Below, in pieces: positions 25,329 to 33,244 of a DNA stretch of 64,000 bases. The notes under the pieces are model-generated. The model was not told the DNA's origin. It did no database searches and was given only the letters and a program-made list of their open reading frames with translations. This DNA comes from Mycobacterium sp. 1164966.3 (lineage in GTDB: Bacteria > Actinomycetota > Actinomycetes > Mycobacteriales > Mycobacteriaceae). The stretch covers positions 1 to 64,000 of the forward strand of contig NZ_LZSG01000008.1 of NCBI RefSeq assembly GCF_001665395.1, read 5' to 3'. The translations under genes were made by a program, and so were the position numbers. Positions within the stretch are counted from its first letter, which is position 1, and every line of letters starts with the position of its first letter.

Positions 25329-26795
25329 ATGAATTTCGACGAGTACCGGAAATACGACGACACCGGGCTGGCGAAGCTGGTCGCCGACAAGGAGGTGACG
25401 GCCGCGGAGCTGCTCACGCAGGCGCGGGAGCGGGCCGCTGCGGTAAACCCGCGGATCAACGCGATCGTGCGTGACGTCCCTACGTCGCCCGACGACCTCA
25501 GGGGCCCATTCGCCGGAGTCCCGTTTCTGATCAAGGACATCGCCCAGGACTACGCGGGTCTGCCCACCTCGCAAGGCTCACGCTCGCTGATGTCGACGCC
25601 CGTTGCCGAGCACGCCACCGTGGTCCAGCGCTGGATCGACGCCGGATTGGTGATCTTTGGCAAGACCAACCTCCCGGAGTTCGGGGCCAAGGGCATCACG
25701 GAGCCGGTGGCATGGGGGCCGGCACGCAATCCGTGGGACCTGCAGCGGACGCCAGGTGGATCCTCGGGAGGTTCGGCAGCTGCGGTCGCGGCGGGGATCG
25801 TGCCGTGTGCCGGCGCGAACGACGGTGGCGGTTCGATTCGCATTCCGGCGGCGTGTTGTGGGCTGGTCGGTTTGAAGCCAGGGCGCGGGCTGACGCCCAT
25901 GGGCCCGGCGACCGGCGAGTCCATGCACGGCGCGGCGGTTCAGGGGGTGGTGTCTCGGACCGTGCGGGACACGGCTGCGATGCTCGACATCATTTGTGGC
26001 GGAGAATCTTTCGGGCCATACCTGCCGGCCGTGCCCGACGCCCCGTTTGCGTCGTGCCTGGGCGAGGACCCTGTCAGACTCCGGATCGGCGTACGGGTGC
26101 CGTCGGCGATCAATCCGAATCCGCACCGCGAAGCTTTTGCGGCCGTCGATGCGTCCGTACGCGTGCTGTCCGAGCTGGGTCACGACGTCGAGGAGCTGCC
26201 GCAGGCGCCGTACGACGATGCCGCACTCGCTCGAGAGTTCCTGCTCACCTGGTTCGTCCACCTGGCCTGGGAGGTGGACGAAGCCAAGCGGTTGGCCGAT
26301 GCGGGCAACGAGTCGTTCGAGCGCGACACGCTGCTCATGGCCGCACTCGGCCGCGCGACCAGTGGCGTCGACTACGTGGACGCCGTACAGCGGCGCCACG
26401 AGCACACCCGGCGGCTGACCACGTTCTTCGAGTCGTACGACCTGCTGCTGACCCCGACTTTGGCGACTCCACCGCCGAAGATCGGCGAGTTCGACTTGCC
26501 GGTCGCATTGCAGCGCGGCGCCGATGCGCTGATCAAGACTCGCACCGCCCGCCTGTTGCGTCATACCAAGATCGTCGACGACATGGTGCAGCAGAACCTC
26601 GGCTGGGTGCCGTACACCCAGCTGGCGAATCTCACTGGGCGCCCGGCGATTTCGCTGCCACTCCATTGGACCGCCGACTCTTTGCCGTTGGGCGTGCAGT
26701 TCGTCGCGCCGCTGGGCGGCGAGTCACTGCTGATCCGGCTGGCGGCCCAGCTTGAACAGGCGTGTCCGTGGGCTGATCGGGTAGCTCCGATCTAG
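25329..26795 (+). CDS. Amidase (amidase-signature family)
   Basis: A 488-residue amidase-signature hydrolase. The Ser-cisSer-Lys triad is visible: Lys in FLIKDIAQ (about 73), and the Gly/Ser-rich loop [16 protein letters not shown] (about 141-156) with both serines. NDGGGSIRIPA follows, as is standard. Family members release ammonia from amides; the particular substrate is not predictable. ATG 25329 begins the conserved helical N terminus; the longer upstream frame has no family similarity. Confidence 0.9.
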   Translation: MNFDEYRKYDDTGLAKLVADKEVTAAELLTQARERAAAVNPRINAIVRDVPTSPDDLRGPFAGVPFLIKDIAQDYAGLPTSQGSRSLMSTPVAEHATVVQRWIDAGLVIFGKTNLPEFGAKGITEPVAWGPARNPWDLQRTPGGSSGGSAAAVAAGIVPCAGANDGGGSIRIPAACCGLVGLKPGRGLTPMGPATGESMHGAAVQGVVSRTVRDTAAMLDIICGGESFGPYLPAVPDAPFASCLGEDPVRLRIGVRVPSAINPNPHREAFAAVDASVRVLSELGHDVEELPQAPYDDAALAREFLLTWFVHLAWEVDEAKRLADAGNESFERDTLLMAALGRATSGVDYVDAVQRRHEHTRRLTTFFESYDLLLTPTLATPPPKIGEFDLPVALQRGADALIKTRTARLLRHTKIVDDMVQQNLGWVPYTQLANLTGRPAISLPLHWTADSLPLGVQFVAPLGGESLLIRLAAQLEQACPWADRVAPI

Positions 26796-26811
26796 GCGTG
26801 TCGCGGCCTTC

Positions 26812-27159
26812 TCAGAGCCCGCCGCACTGCGCCGGGCCGCTAAAGATTGTGGCCCACGGCGGGCAGCCGGGCGGCGGAGGCGATCCCGGAGGCGCGGGTG
26901 GCCCTGCCGGCGGAATCGGACCGGTGGGATAGGGCCACACGTGACCCGTGTCCTCGTCGACCACACCGGTCGGCCCGTAGTGATAGTTGTGGCAGACGCT
27001 CCAGTTCCAATGCACGAAACTCGTGTTCGGCGGGCCGCCGGGAGCCCAGTTCGGCGGATCGCCCGGACAATACGGCCGGCCGGTCGCCTGCGCGGTCCCT
27101 GCACCCAGGCCCGCCAGAACCAGCAGAGCCGTCGTCAACGGTGCGATTCCTCGCCTCAT
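26812..27159 (-). CDS. Small secreted Pro/Gly-rich protein
   Basis: A 115-residue protein with a clear Sec signal peptide (MRRGIAPLTTALLVLAGLGA, cleaved probably after AQA near residue 25). The mature part is rich in Pro, Gly, Trp and Tyr and has four cysteines (YCPGDPP, VCHNYH, GCPPW, QCGG), suggesting two disulfides. Members of this kind are common in mycobacteria and have no known role. Confidence 0.75.
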   Translation of the reverse strand: MRRGIAPLTTALLVLAGLGAGTAQATGRPYCPGDPPNWAPGGPPNTSFVHWNWSVCHNYHYGPTGVVDEDTGHVWPYPTGPIPPAGPPAPPGSPPPPGCPPWATIFSGPAQCGGL

Positions 27160-27213
27160 GATCAGTCATCTTGCATCGGACGGCTTGCGAAATTCTTGCG
27201 GCTGCTCGCGCTA

Positions 27214-28425
27214 CTAAGCCGCCGACTTTTCCAGAATGTGCACGCCGCAGGCCGAGCCCAAGCCGATGACATGGGCCAAGCCGACTTTCGCATTGTCGAT
27301 CTGACGCTCGCCGGCCTCTCCGCGGAGATGGTGGCAGATTTCCCAGATGTTGGCGATGCCGGTAGCCGCGATGGGATGACCCTTGGACTGCAGGCCGCCC
27401 GACACGTTCACCGGCGTCGACCCGTCGCGCCAAGTGGCGCCGGAGTTGAAGAAGTCGGCGGCGCCGCCTTCGTCGCACAACATCAAGTTGTCGTAGTGCA
27501 CCAGCTCGGCGGTGGCGAAGCAGTCGTGCAGTTCGACCAGGTCGAGGTCGCTCGGTCCGATTCCGGCTTGCTCGTACGCGGTCTGGGCGGCGTTGCGGGT
27601 CAGCGTGTTGACGTTCGGCAGGACCTGGCAGCCCGGCTCGTAGGGATCGGTGGTCAGCACCGAGGCCGACACCTTCACCGCGCGCCGACGCTGCTCGGGC
27701 GACAGCGATTTCAGCGTCTCGCCGTTGCACACCACCGCGGCCGCGGCACCGTCACAGTTGGCCGAACACATCGGCCGGGTGTTCGGGTAGGCGATCATGA
27801 CATCGTTCATGATCTGTTCGAGGGTGAACCGCTTCTGGTAGGCGGCAAGGGGATTCAGCGTCGAGTGGGCATGGTTCTTCTCGCTGATCTTGGCGAACAG
27901 TTCGAAGCTGGTGCCGCCGTACTTGTGGCCGTACTCGGTGCCGATCTGGGCGAACACACCGGGCATGGCCTCAGTGCCGATCCGCCCGTCGACGGGCGCG
28001 ACCGCCCCGTAGCGCCCCTTCGGCGCCCAGACGTCGGTGTCGGCCTTCGTCTTCCCGCCCGCTCCGAGCAGTCCCGCGCCGGACAGCTTTTCCACGCCGA
28101 CGGCCAGGCCGTAATCGACCTCGCCGGCCTTGACGGCCATGATGGCTGTGCGCAGCGCGGTGGCGCCCGTCGCGCAGGCGTTCGCCACGTTGTAGACCGG
28201 AATGCCGGTCTGGCCGATCTGCTTCTGCAGCTGCTGGCCGAGCCCCGCATTCGCATTCATCAGGTTGCCCGCCGCCAGCACTCCGATGTCGGCCATGCTC
28301 ACGCCGGCATCGGCCAGCGCGCCGGTGGCCGCTTCGGCCGCCAGGTCTACCGGGTCGCGGTCGGGATGCTTGCCGAACTTGGTCATCCGGATACCCAGGA
28401 TCCAAATCTCGTCGCTGGCGCTCAT
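27214..28425 (-). CDS. Thiolase-family lipid-transfer protein (Ltp/SCP-x type)
   Basis: A 403-residue thiolase of the nonspecific lipid-transfer group. Visible are the nucleophile region NACATGATALRTA (Cys near 84), the conserved VELHDCFATAE, GGLQSKGHPIAATG (catalytic His) and the final GLGSACGVHIL Cys. Such enzymes act in thiolytic or retro-aldol cleavage of CoA thioesters, for example steroid side chains, usually with a DUF35 partner. That partner is encoded 31 bases upstream on the same strand, which supports a complex. Confidence 0.88.
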   Translation of the reverse strand: MSASDEIWILGIRMTKFGKHPDRDPVDLAAEAATGALADAGVSMADIGVLAAGNLMNANAGLGQQLQKQIGQTGIPVYNVANACATGATALRTAIMAVKAGEVDYGLAVGVEKLSGAGLLGAGGKTKADTDVWAPKGRYGAVAPVDGRIGTEAMPGVFAQIGTEYGHKYGGTSFELFAKISEKNHAHSTLNPLAAYQKRFTLEQIMNDVMIAYPNTRPMCSANCDGAAAAVVCNGETLKSLSPEQRRRAVKVSASVLTTDPYEPGCQVLPNVNTLTRNAAQTAYEQAGIGPSDLDLVELHDCFATAELVHYDNLMLCDEGGAADFFNSGATWRDGSTPVNVSGGLQSKGHPIAATGIANIWEICHHLRGEAGERQIDNAKVGLAHVIGLGSACGVHILEKSAA

Positions 28426-28456
28426 CGTCGCTGCTCCTTCGTCAATCGGTGCTAAG

Positions 28457-28855
28457 TCAGGGGACGGGCTCGAAACCGAAGCCGATTGCCTCGGTGCCGG
28501 CCGAGTCGGTGCCGATCGGGTAGGTGGCCAGCCGCACTTTCATGCCGTCGCGCACATGCTCTGGAGTGGGGTCGACGTTGATCAGGTTGGCGCGCACCTG
28601 TGTGCCCTCGCAGTCGACAACCGAGGCCACAAACGGGACGGGGATCCCCGGCGCGGCGAAGGTGACGATGGTAAAAGTCCGCACCGTGCCCTCGGTCGCA
28701 ACCGGGACGGTCTTGAACTCGGTCGCGAAACAGCCGGCACAAGCGTTGCGGCGGTCGAAGAACCGAGCACCGCAATTCGTACATTCCTGCGCGACCAGAT
28801 GCGGTTCGCCATCGTCGAGCACCAGATAATCGACCAACGCGATTTGCCCAGCCAT
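28457..28855 (-). CDS. DUF35 Zn-ribbon/OB-fold partner of thiolase
   Basis: A 132-residue protein with an N-terminal rubredoxin-like zinc ribbon (CTNCGARFFDRRNACAGC, four cysteines) and a C-terminal OB fold (about 60-125, FAAPGIPVPFVASVVD and ANLINVD). DUF35 proteins bind acyl-CoA and form complexes with thiolases or lyases of the SCP-x type. It lies directly before the thiolase gene and is probably translated from the same transcript. Confidence 0.88.
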   Translation of the reverse strand: MAGQIALVDYLVLDDGEPHLVAQECTNCGARFFDRRNACAGCFATEFKTVPVATEGTVRTFTIVTFAAPGIPVPFVASVVDCEGTQVRANLINVDPTPEHVRDGMKVRLATYPIGTDSAGTEAIGFGFEPVP

Positions 28856-28938
28856 AGAAACCTCCGTGACGTCTCTGATGACGGTAGCGAGCGCGATTGA
28901 TCGGGCGCATCAGCGGGTCGCCACAATGGTGGGAGACC

Positions 28939-30180
28939 ATGGCCGAGATGAACAACGTGCCGAATGAATTCGACGTGCGCGGGCGGGAGCTGCAAGACGG
29001 AGAGCTCGCCTCCTGGCTGGCCGAACATAGCCTGGGCAATCGCTTCGGCCTGGCAGTCGCGGCTTCCAGTGGTTCCGTTGCGGTGGCGATCGTGGCGGCG
29101 GACGGGGATGGCCGCTACATCGACGTCGCCGCGTTGACGCCGGACGACGAGGCGGCGCTGGCGTCCTGGCTCGCCGACCCTGGCCCGCCCAAGGCGGTAC
29201 ACGAGGCCAAGCCCGCGATGCACGCTTTGGCCGGATGCGGATGGGCGTTGCGTGGTGTCGCCTCGGACACCGCGTTGGCGGCATATCTGTTGCGGCCCGA
29301 GCATCGCAGCTTGGCGCTCAATGATCTGTTGATACACCACATGCGGTGTGCGCTTCCCACGGAAGCTGCTGAACCGCAGCAACTTTCATCGCTGGACCGG
29401 AAGGCGGTGCCGGCGTTGATCCTGAAGGCATGCGCGGTGCTCGATCTGGCCGACGTGCTTGACGAGGAGTTGGCGCGTATCGACTCGTCGTCGTTGCTGA
29501 GCCGGCTGGAGCTGCCGGTGCAGCGGGTGCTGGTCGACTTGGAGACCGCAGGCATCGCGGTGGATCGGACGGCACTGACCGGCAGACTGCTGAGTTCGAT
29601 CGCGTCCGATGGGCGCGTCCACACCACCTTTCACCAGACCACCGGCAGGCTCAGTTCGTCCGACCCGGATCTGCATGCTGCGGCCGGCCGGATCCGGCAG
29701 GCGTTCGTGGCGGGGGATGGGTACGCCGAGCTGCTGACGGCGCGATACCGCCAGCTCGAGATGCGGGTCATGGCCCACTTGTCCGGCGATGCCGGACGAA
29801 TCGTCGAAGACGCGCGCAGGCTCGGATATGCCGCCACCCTGCTGGGCCGCCGCCGCTACCTGCCCGAACTTGACAGCAGCGATCCCCAGGTACGGGAGGT
29901 CGCTGAGCGGGCCGCGCTGGCCACGTCGGTAGCGGGCGGCGCAGCCGACATCGTCAAAGTCGCGATGATCAACGTCCACCAAGCGATCAACGATGCCGGG
30001 CTGAAATCGCGCATGGTGTTGCAAGCGAATGACGAGCTGGTGTTCGAGGTAGCGCATGGCGAACGTGACATCTTGATGGCGCACGTGTGCGAACACATGA
30101 GCGGCGCATATCCGCTGGATGTGCCCCTCGAGGTTTCGGTCGGATACGGCCTCAACTGGGGTATCGCCGCCACGGCATGA
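28939..30180 (+). CDS. Eroded DNA polymerase I paralogue, probably inactive as a polymerase
   Basis: A 413-residue PolA-like protein with an uninterrupted frame. Residues about 30-185 match the vestigial 3'-5' exonuclease domain of mycobacterial PolA (EAALASWLADPGPPKAVHEA, SDTALAAYLLRPEHRS). The 5'-nuclease domain is absent. The polymerase part is shortened: about 90 residues of thumb are missing after GIAVDRTALTG, and the fingers with the O-helix are missing after LSGDAGRIVE (290). Motif A reads LLTARYRQLEMR (265-276), with Arg in place of the metal-binding Asp, and motif C reads QANDE instead of VHDE. Conserved palm segments such as LGRRRYLPELDSS remain. It may be a DNA-binding pseudoenzyme or a decaying gene. 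Confidence 0.8.
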   Translation: MAEMNNVPNEFDVRGRELQDGELASWLAEHSLGNRFGLAVAASSGSVAVAIVAADGDGRYIDVAALTPDDEAALASWLADPGPPKAVHEAKPAMHALAGCGWALRGVASDTALAAYLLRPEHRSLALNDLLIHHMRCALPTEAAEPQQLSSLDRKAVPALILKACAVLDLADVLDEELARIDSSSLLSRLELPVQRVLVDLETAGIAVDRTALTGRLLSSIASDGRVHTTFHQTTGRLSSSDPDLHAAAGRIRQAFVAGDGYAELLTARYRQLEMRVMAHLSGDAGRIVEDARRLGYAATLLGRRRYLPELDSSDPQVREVAERAALATSVAGGAADIVKVAMINVHQAINDAGLKSRMVLQANDELVFEVAHGERDILMAHVCEHMSGAYPLDVPLEVSVGYGLNWGIAATA

Positions 30181-30204
30181 ACCGCACATGCATATGGTCG
30201 AACG

Positions 30205-30921
30205 GTGCCGATCACCTATGACGATGCGCTGCGCGAGCAGATCCGTGCCCGTTTGACCGGTCACGATCGCCGCGTCGTGACCGACCCGACGAAGCGGCAT
30301 GCGGCCGTCGCGGTGGTGCTGGTCGACTCCGAGGTCGGCGAAGACAGGGTGGACCCGGCGCCGGTAGAGGAATGGATCGACGGGCGGCCGATCCCGGAAA
30401 GCTTAGACGGCCGCATGGTCGACGTCTCCGGCGGTGCGGCTTTCCTGTTGTGCCGCAGAGCATCTCGCCTCACCTCGCATGCTGCGCAATGGGCGCTGCC
30501 CGGCGGGCGGGTGGACCCGGGCGAGACAGTGGTAGACGCCGCACTTCGCGAGCTGGACGAGGAGGTGGCCGTCCAACTGTCCGAGGCCGCCGTTCTCGGC
30601 CTGATCGACGACTACCCAACACGGTCTGGTTACGTCATCACACCGGTGGTGATCTGGGGCGGCGGACGACTCGATCCCCAACCCGCGCCCGACGAAGTGG
30701 TGGCCGTGTATCGGGTTGGCTTGCACCAACTGCAGCGCCCCGATTCACCGAGATTCATTGCGATCCCGGAGAGCCCCCGACCGGTCGTGCAAATCCCGTT
30801 GGGAAACGACTTGATTCACGCGCCGACGGGCGCTGTGCTGCTGCAGCTGCGGTGGTTGTGCCTCGAAGGCCGCCACGATCCGGTCGACGAGCTCGAGCAA
30901 CCGGTATTCGCCTGGCGGTAG
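30205..30921 (+). CDS. Nudix hydrolase
   Basis: A 238-residue Nudix protein. The Nudix box runs from Gly101 to Val123 (GRVDPGETVVDAALRELDEE) and has every catalytic acid; only the final Gly is replaced by Ala. The family cleaves nucleoside diphosphate-linked compounds, and the layout resembles CoA pyrophosphatases, though the N-terminal 75-residue extension is unusual. It starts at GTG 30205, 24 bases after the PolA-like gene, so the two may be co-transcribed. Confidence 0.85.
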   Translation: MPITYDDALREQIRARLTGHDRRVVTDPTKRHAAVAVVLVDSEVGEDRVDPAPVEEWIDGRPIPESLDGRMVDVSGGAAFLLCRRASRLTSHAAQWALPGGRVDPGETVVDAALRELDEEVAVQLSEAAVLGLIDDYPTRSGYVITPVVIWGGGRLDPQPAPDEVVAVYRVGLHQLQRPDSPRFIAIPESPRPVVQIPLGNDLIHAPTGAVLLQLRWLCLEGRHDPVDELEQPVFAWR

Positions 30922-30931
30922 ACAGTCTCGG

Positions 30932-31360
30932 TCATGCGGCGGGTTGCACGTGAATGTTTCTCGCGCCCTTGGCGTTACGCAACCCTGAGCAATTCACGCA
31001 GCCGATGCACGCCACGCAGTCGGTGCAGCGCACACAGCCGACGCACGCCGCGCAACGGGTGCAGGCGACACATGCCAGACATGCCACACATTCGCGGACA
31101 GCCACGCAGAGCACCATCAACGCACTGGAAATCACCCCGGCACTGCCCGCGGTGCCCGCCGAGCCCGCGACCGCAACGCTGCCGGCGGTCGCAACCGAGC
31201 CCGCCACGGCCGCACTGGCCGCTGTCGAAACCGATCCGGCAACCGCGACGCTCTTTGCCGTGGCGACTGAGCCGGCAACCGCCAGGCTGTCGACGGTGGC
31301 TATCGAGCCGACAACCGACTCATCTTCACGCGCGTCTATCGGCTCCCACGGCACTTTCAT
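30932..31360 (-). CDS. CxxCxxC repeat protein with hexapeptide repeats
   Basis: A 142-residue protein of unusual architecture. Residues about 15-75 are a run of six-residue repeats of the type AVAGSV/ATAKSV. After a short hydrophobic stretch (ISSALMVLCVAV) comes a block with cysteine at every third position from 91 to 124 (12 in phase, e.g. CVACLACVACTRCAACVGC). The tail reads SGLRNAKGARNIHV. Three-residue periodicity fits a right-handed beta-helix with a ladder of cysteines or a metal-binding stack. The start MKVPWEP is preferred (Met at 31360). The plus-strand frame over the same bases is the shadow. I know no function. Confidence 0.65.
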   Translation of the reverse strand: MKVPWEPIDAREDESVVGSIATVDSLAVAGSVATAKSVAVAGSVSTAASAAVAGSVATAGSVAVAGSAGTAGSAGVISSALMVLCVAVRECVACLACVACTRCAACVGCVRCTDCVACIGCVNCSGLRNAKGARNIHVQPAA

Positions 31361-31385
31361 GGGTTCATCCTCACGGTCGCGCGGC

Positions 31386-32285
31386 TCACACTGAAGAAGC
31401 AGCCAAATGTGCGCTGCTGTCCTGTAGTTCGTGGCGACGTACATCCATCGGAGTTACGGCGGGGATGTCGCCACCTGCGACCACTGCCCTGGTGATCGGG
31501 GTCAGCGCCTGGAACAACGCTTCCACCTCGTCGTCACCGAGGGCCTGGAGCGCCGACAGGGCGAGTAGGTCGGTTCGTGCCTCGATCTCGTCCTTCAGCT
31601 CCCTGCCCGATGGCGTCAGGGATCCGTCGTCGGTCAGCAAGCCACGCTCCATCAGCCTTTGTTCGTGGTGTCGCCACTCGGTTTCGTCGTAGTCGCGGGT
31701 GCGGGCGATGTAGTCGCGCGGGACCTTGCCTGCCGCCGCATGCAACACGTTGGATTCCCGGCCGGAAATCCCCGCAGCGGTCAGTACCGCCACGTGCGCG
31801 TCGCCACGATGTTCCCGCAGCAATGTGGTGGCGTGCCACAACGCGGCCAGCGGATCCTCCGGCCACGGCAGCGCCAGATTCGCGGCGAACAACGGTCTTG
31901 CGTCCAGCGGTGCACCGCGCGCCGCACGCCCGGCCAATTCCGCTGCGACACGGACGTTTTCGTCTGCCTCCAGACCGTAGCGGCGCAGCGTCGCCACGGC
32001 AGAGTCATCGCGGGCACGCAAGGCGGCTTCCGGATCCGCGATCTGCCACGCCGCCGGCAGCGCCTTGGCGACCCGTTGAGGCGCGAAGTTGTAGAAGATC
32101 GCGGTAACCACCTCGGTCGGAACCATGCCCAGCGGCGCGGACCGGGCCGCGAAGTAGCCCATCCAAAACCCGCGGTAGCCCAACGCGTCCAAAGCGGCTC
32201 GCGCCTCGGGAGCGAAGTACGTCACCGCATGCACCGGCTCGAATCGATCGAAGAAGCGTCGCGCCAGCCCCGGTTCTCTGCCCAT
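31386..32285 (-). CDS. SCO6745/SalK-family protein
   Basis: A 299-residue protein of the SCO6745 family common in actinobacteria. The N-terminal half includes ARRFFDRFEPVHAVTYFAPE and YRGFWMGYFAARSAPLG; the C-terminal half (about 180-260) resembles a MarR-like winged helix (HHEQRLMERGLLTDDGSLTP). Proteins of this family are sometimes called SalK and have no established activity. It is 26 bases upstream of the Cys-repeat gene on the same strand, so the two could be co-transcribed. Confidence 0.75.
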   Translation of the reverse strand: MGREPGLARRFFDRFEPVHAVTYFAPEARAALDALGYRGFWMGYFAARSAPLGMVPTEVVTAIFYNFAPQRVAKALPAAWQIADPEAALRARDDSAVATLRRYGLEADENVRVAAELAGRAARGAPLDARPLFAANLALPWPEDPLAALWHATTLLREHRGDAHVAVLTAAGISGRESNVLHAAAGKVPRDYIARTRDYDETEWRHHEQRLMERGLLTDDGSLTPSGRELKDEIEARTDLLALSALQALGDDEVEALFQALTPITRAVVAGGDIPAVTPMDVRRHELQDSSAHLAASSV

Positions 32286-32434
32286 CGTCGCAGTTAACCA
32301 TGCGATGCCGACAGCGCTATTTCAGGTCATCGCCGAAACTGCGCGGAGGGCGCGAGTTCGCCGCCAACGTTGACCCTCTGCGCAGGTTCGGCGCCACTAC
32401 CGCAGGCTCGACGCGAAACGGCGCGCACCACAGC

Positions 32435-33010
32435 TCACTTGCCTTTGAGGCTGCCGATGCGAAGCGAAAAGTCGGTGCGTTCGGACCGTTGGGCGCCCTC
32501 GACCTTCTCCACGTAGCGTTCGGGGTCGCGGTCGGTGATCGGCAACCCTTCGGCGGTTGGATGCTCGGCCATGAATGTGCTGTATTGCCGTCCGAGCGCT
32601 TCGCGCAGCCCGATCGGGGCATGGCGACGGAAGTCTGAGAGTCCTTCTCGTTCTTCTTCGCCCATGTGCTCGTCGTTAGCGAGCCGGGTGCGCCCGACCG
32701 CCGCCCACCATTCCTCGCTGCCGACACGGCTTGCGTTGGCAGCCCGCACTCCGTCGCGAATGTCATTGTGATCGCCGATGGCGTCGAGCGTCTCGCCCTC
32801 GGGATCGTCGGCACCCCGCTTCAGCAGCTGCGGGTAGAAGATGCTCTCTTCGATATAGGCATGTACGTCGAGCTTGTCAGCGAGCGGACGCCACACCCGC
32901 CCGAGCGCGGCGTGATCGACAGGTTCCTGCGACTGCAGATAGTCCAGCCTGGCGAACTGTTCCCGAAACCATTCGTGGTCAGCGAGGATCAACATGGTGA
33001 TGTCAGCCAT
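32435..33010 (-). CDS. Hemerythrin HHE-domain protein
   Basis: A 191-residue hemerythrin-like protein. Iron-ligand residues of the four-helix bundle can be placed in ILADHEWFREQFARL (His), KLDVHAYIEESIFYPQL (His, Glu), AIGDHNDIRDGV (His) and NDEHMGEEEREG (His, Glu). Such proteins bind a di-iron centre and sense or store O2 or NO. The start MADITML at 33010 is chosen because longer frames run over the 17-bp tandem repeats. Confidence 0.85.
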   Translation of the reverse strand: MADITMLILADHEWFREQFARLDYLQSQEPVDHAALGRVWRPLADKLDVHAYIEESIFYPQLLKRGADDPEGETLDAIGDHNDIRDGVRAANASRVGSEEWWAAVGRTRLANDEHMGEEEREGLSDFRRHAPIGLREALGRQYSTFMAEHPTAEGLPITDRDPERYVEKVEGAQRSERTDFSLRIGSLKGK

Positions 33011-33053
33011 TCCCCACTCCCAGCCTCGGCGACCGCTGCGGCATTTGTCCCAT

Positions 33054-33104
33054 TGTGCAACCAACGGCTCTGTGCAACCAACGGCTCTGTGCAACCAACG
33101 GCTC
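33054..33104. repeat. Three exact 17-bp tandem repeats
   Basis: TGTGCAACCAACGGCTC occurs three times without change at 33054, 33071 and 33088. The array lies 44-94 bases upstream of the hemerythrin start (minus strand) and could be a polymorphic tract or a set of binding sites. Confidence 0.95.
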
Positions 33105-33244
33105 GCGGCGGGTTCCGTGGGAGGGACAGGAGAAAATTACTCTCTCACTTTCAACATATAGCGCACCCCGGGGCTTGCGGCAAGACCGGGGGTATGGCGC
33201 AAAATCGCTGGCCGAAGCCGTAATTCACTGACTGGGGGTGCTGC

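Noticed and set aside
26940..28455. A 504-codon plus-strand frame across the thiolase gene.
   Set aside because: It is the antisense shadow of the thiolase, whose catalytic Cys and His motifs are clear on the minus strand.
30954..31394. Plus-strand frame across the Cys-repeat gene.
   Set aside because: It has repeat-derived Pro/Ala/Thr composition with no family features; the minus strand gives the regular Cys pattern and a proper start.
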